Assembly (NCBI GenBank): GCA_937926415.1
Contig: CALBAF010000313.1
Span: 1-13,327 of the forward strand
Source: an uncultured Actinomyces sp.
Lineage (GTDB): Bacteria; Actinomycetota; Actinomycetes; Actinomycetales; Actinomycetaceae
Length of the DNA stretch: 13,327 nt
Direction of reading: 5' to 3'
This document shows, piece by piece, positions 13,203-13,327 of this stretch (within the stretch, counting starts at the first letter, position 1; each line of letters begins with the position of its first letter). The translations under genes were made by a program, and so were the position numbers. A model generated the notes under the pieces. The model made no database searches. It was not told the DNA's origin and was given only the letters and a program-made list of their open reading frames with translations.

Positions 13203-13327
13203 AAGGCCGCCAAGGGCTACAAGCCCTTCGGTCCGGTCCTGGCCGAGGCCGTCAAGGAGCGCACGCGCAAGCTGTTCGGCGCCGCCGGCGTCAAGGCGAA
13301 TCGTATCTCCGAGCGCGTCACGGGCAC
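13197..13327 (+). CDS. Internal fragment resembling type I fatty acid synthase
   Basis: The plus strand reads [20 protein letters not shown], then about 23 more residues including TRKLFGAAGVKANRISERVT, up to the window edge, with no start or stop. Nearly every codon ends in G or C (40 of 43), the mark of real coding sequence in a high-GC genome. I recall similar wording in actinobacterial multidomain fatty acid synthases, but only from memory; other large enzymes remain possible. Its orientation opposes every other gene, and it replaces the body of rpsC, so it is probably not in its natural place. Confidence 0.4.

Overview
The window is a ribosomal-protein supercluster from a high-GC Gram-positive bacterium. 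SecY, S5, L17, S11 and the zinc-type S14 and L36 all look actinobacterial. The gene order (rpsK followed directly by rpoA, with no rpsD between) and a long insertion in L24 suggest an Actinomyces/Schaalia-type organism; that placement is inference from memory of families, not a search. All genes run on the minus strand, so transcription goes from the right edge to the left edge. The one exception is a short alien piece at the extreme right.

Layout in the direction of transcription. (1) 13202-7782: tail of rpsC, then rplP, rpmC, rpsQ, rplN, rplX, rplE, rpsZ, rpsH, rplF, rplR, rpsE, rpmD, rplO. These are the end of the S10 operon and the spc operon, tightly packed, with three one-base stop/start overlaps. 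Two consecutive long hairpins (7743-7776 and 7687-7732) close this unit. (2) 7524-4745: secY, adk and map (translocon, adenylate kinase, methionine aminopeptidase), closed by a very strong hairpin at 4698-4732. (3) 3934-4744: an unusually long gene-free spacer of 811 bp. (4) 3933-830: infA, rpmJ, rpsM, rpsK, rpoA, rplQ (translation initiation, small-subunit proteins, RNA polymerase alpha), with GC-rich hairpins in most spacers and a terminator-like hairpin at 771-800. (5) 744-1: a ROK-family sugar kinase, cut by the left edge.

The genes work together in protein synthesis and early protein fate: large and small ribosomal subunit proteins, initiation factor 1, RNA polymerase alpha, the secretion channel, nucleotide homeostasis and N-terminal methionine removal. 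The hairpins suggest at least three transcription units: the ribosomal proteins up to rplO, then secY-adk-map, then infA to rplQ.

Two things stand out. First, the map-infA spacer holds six copies of an ATCCGGAT-centred site with 19-bp spacing, three in one direction and three inverted, forming one large symmetric array. A diverged ~75-bp repeat lies immediately beside it, and a second copy lies about 470 bp away, against the map terminator. This looks like a dedicated regulatory or mobile module that I cannot assign to a known family. Second, at about 13197-13202 the sequence switches inside rpsC from S3 to an unrelated plus-strand coding sequence resembling type I fatty acid synthase. The switch falls on the palindrome GTCGAC. 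It is most simply read as a chimeric join, so nothing to the right of it should be trusted as the natural neighbourhood.
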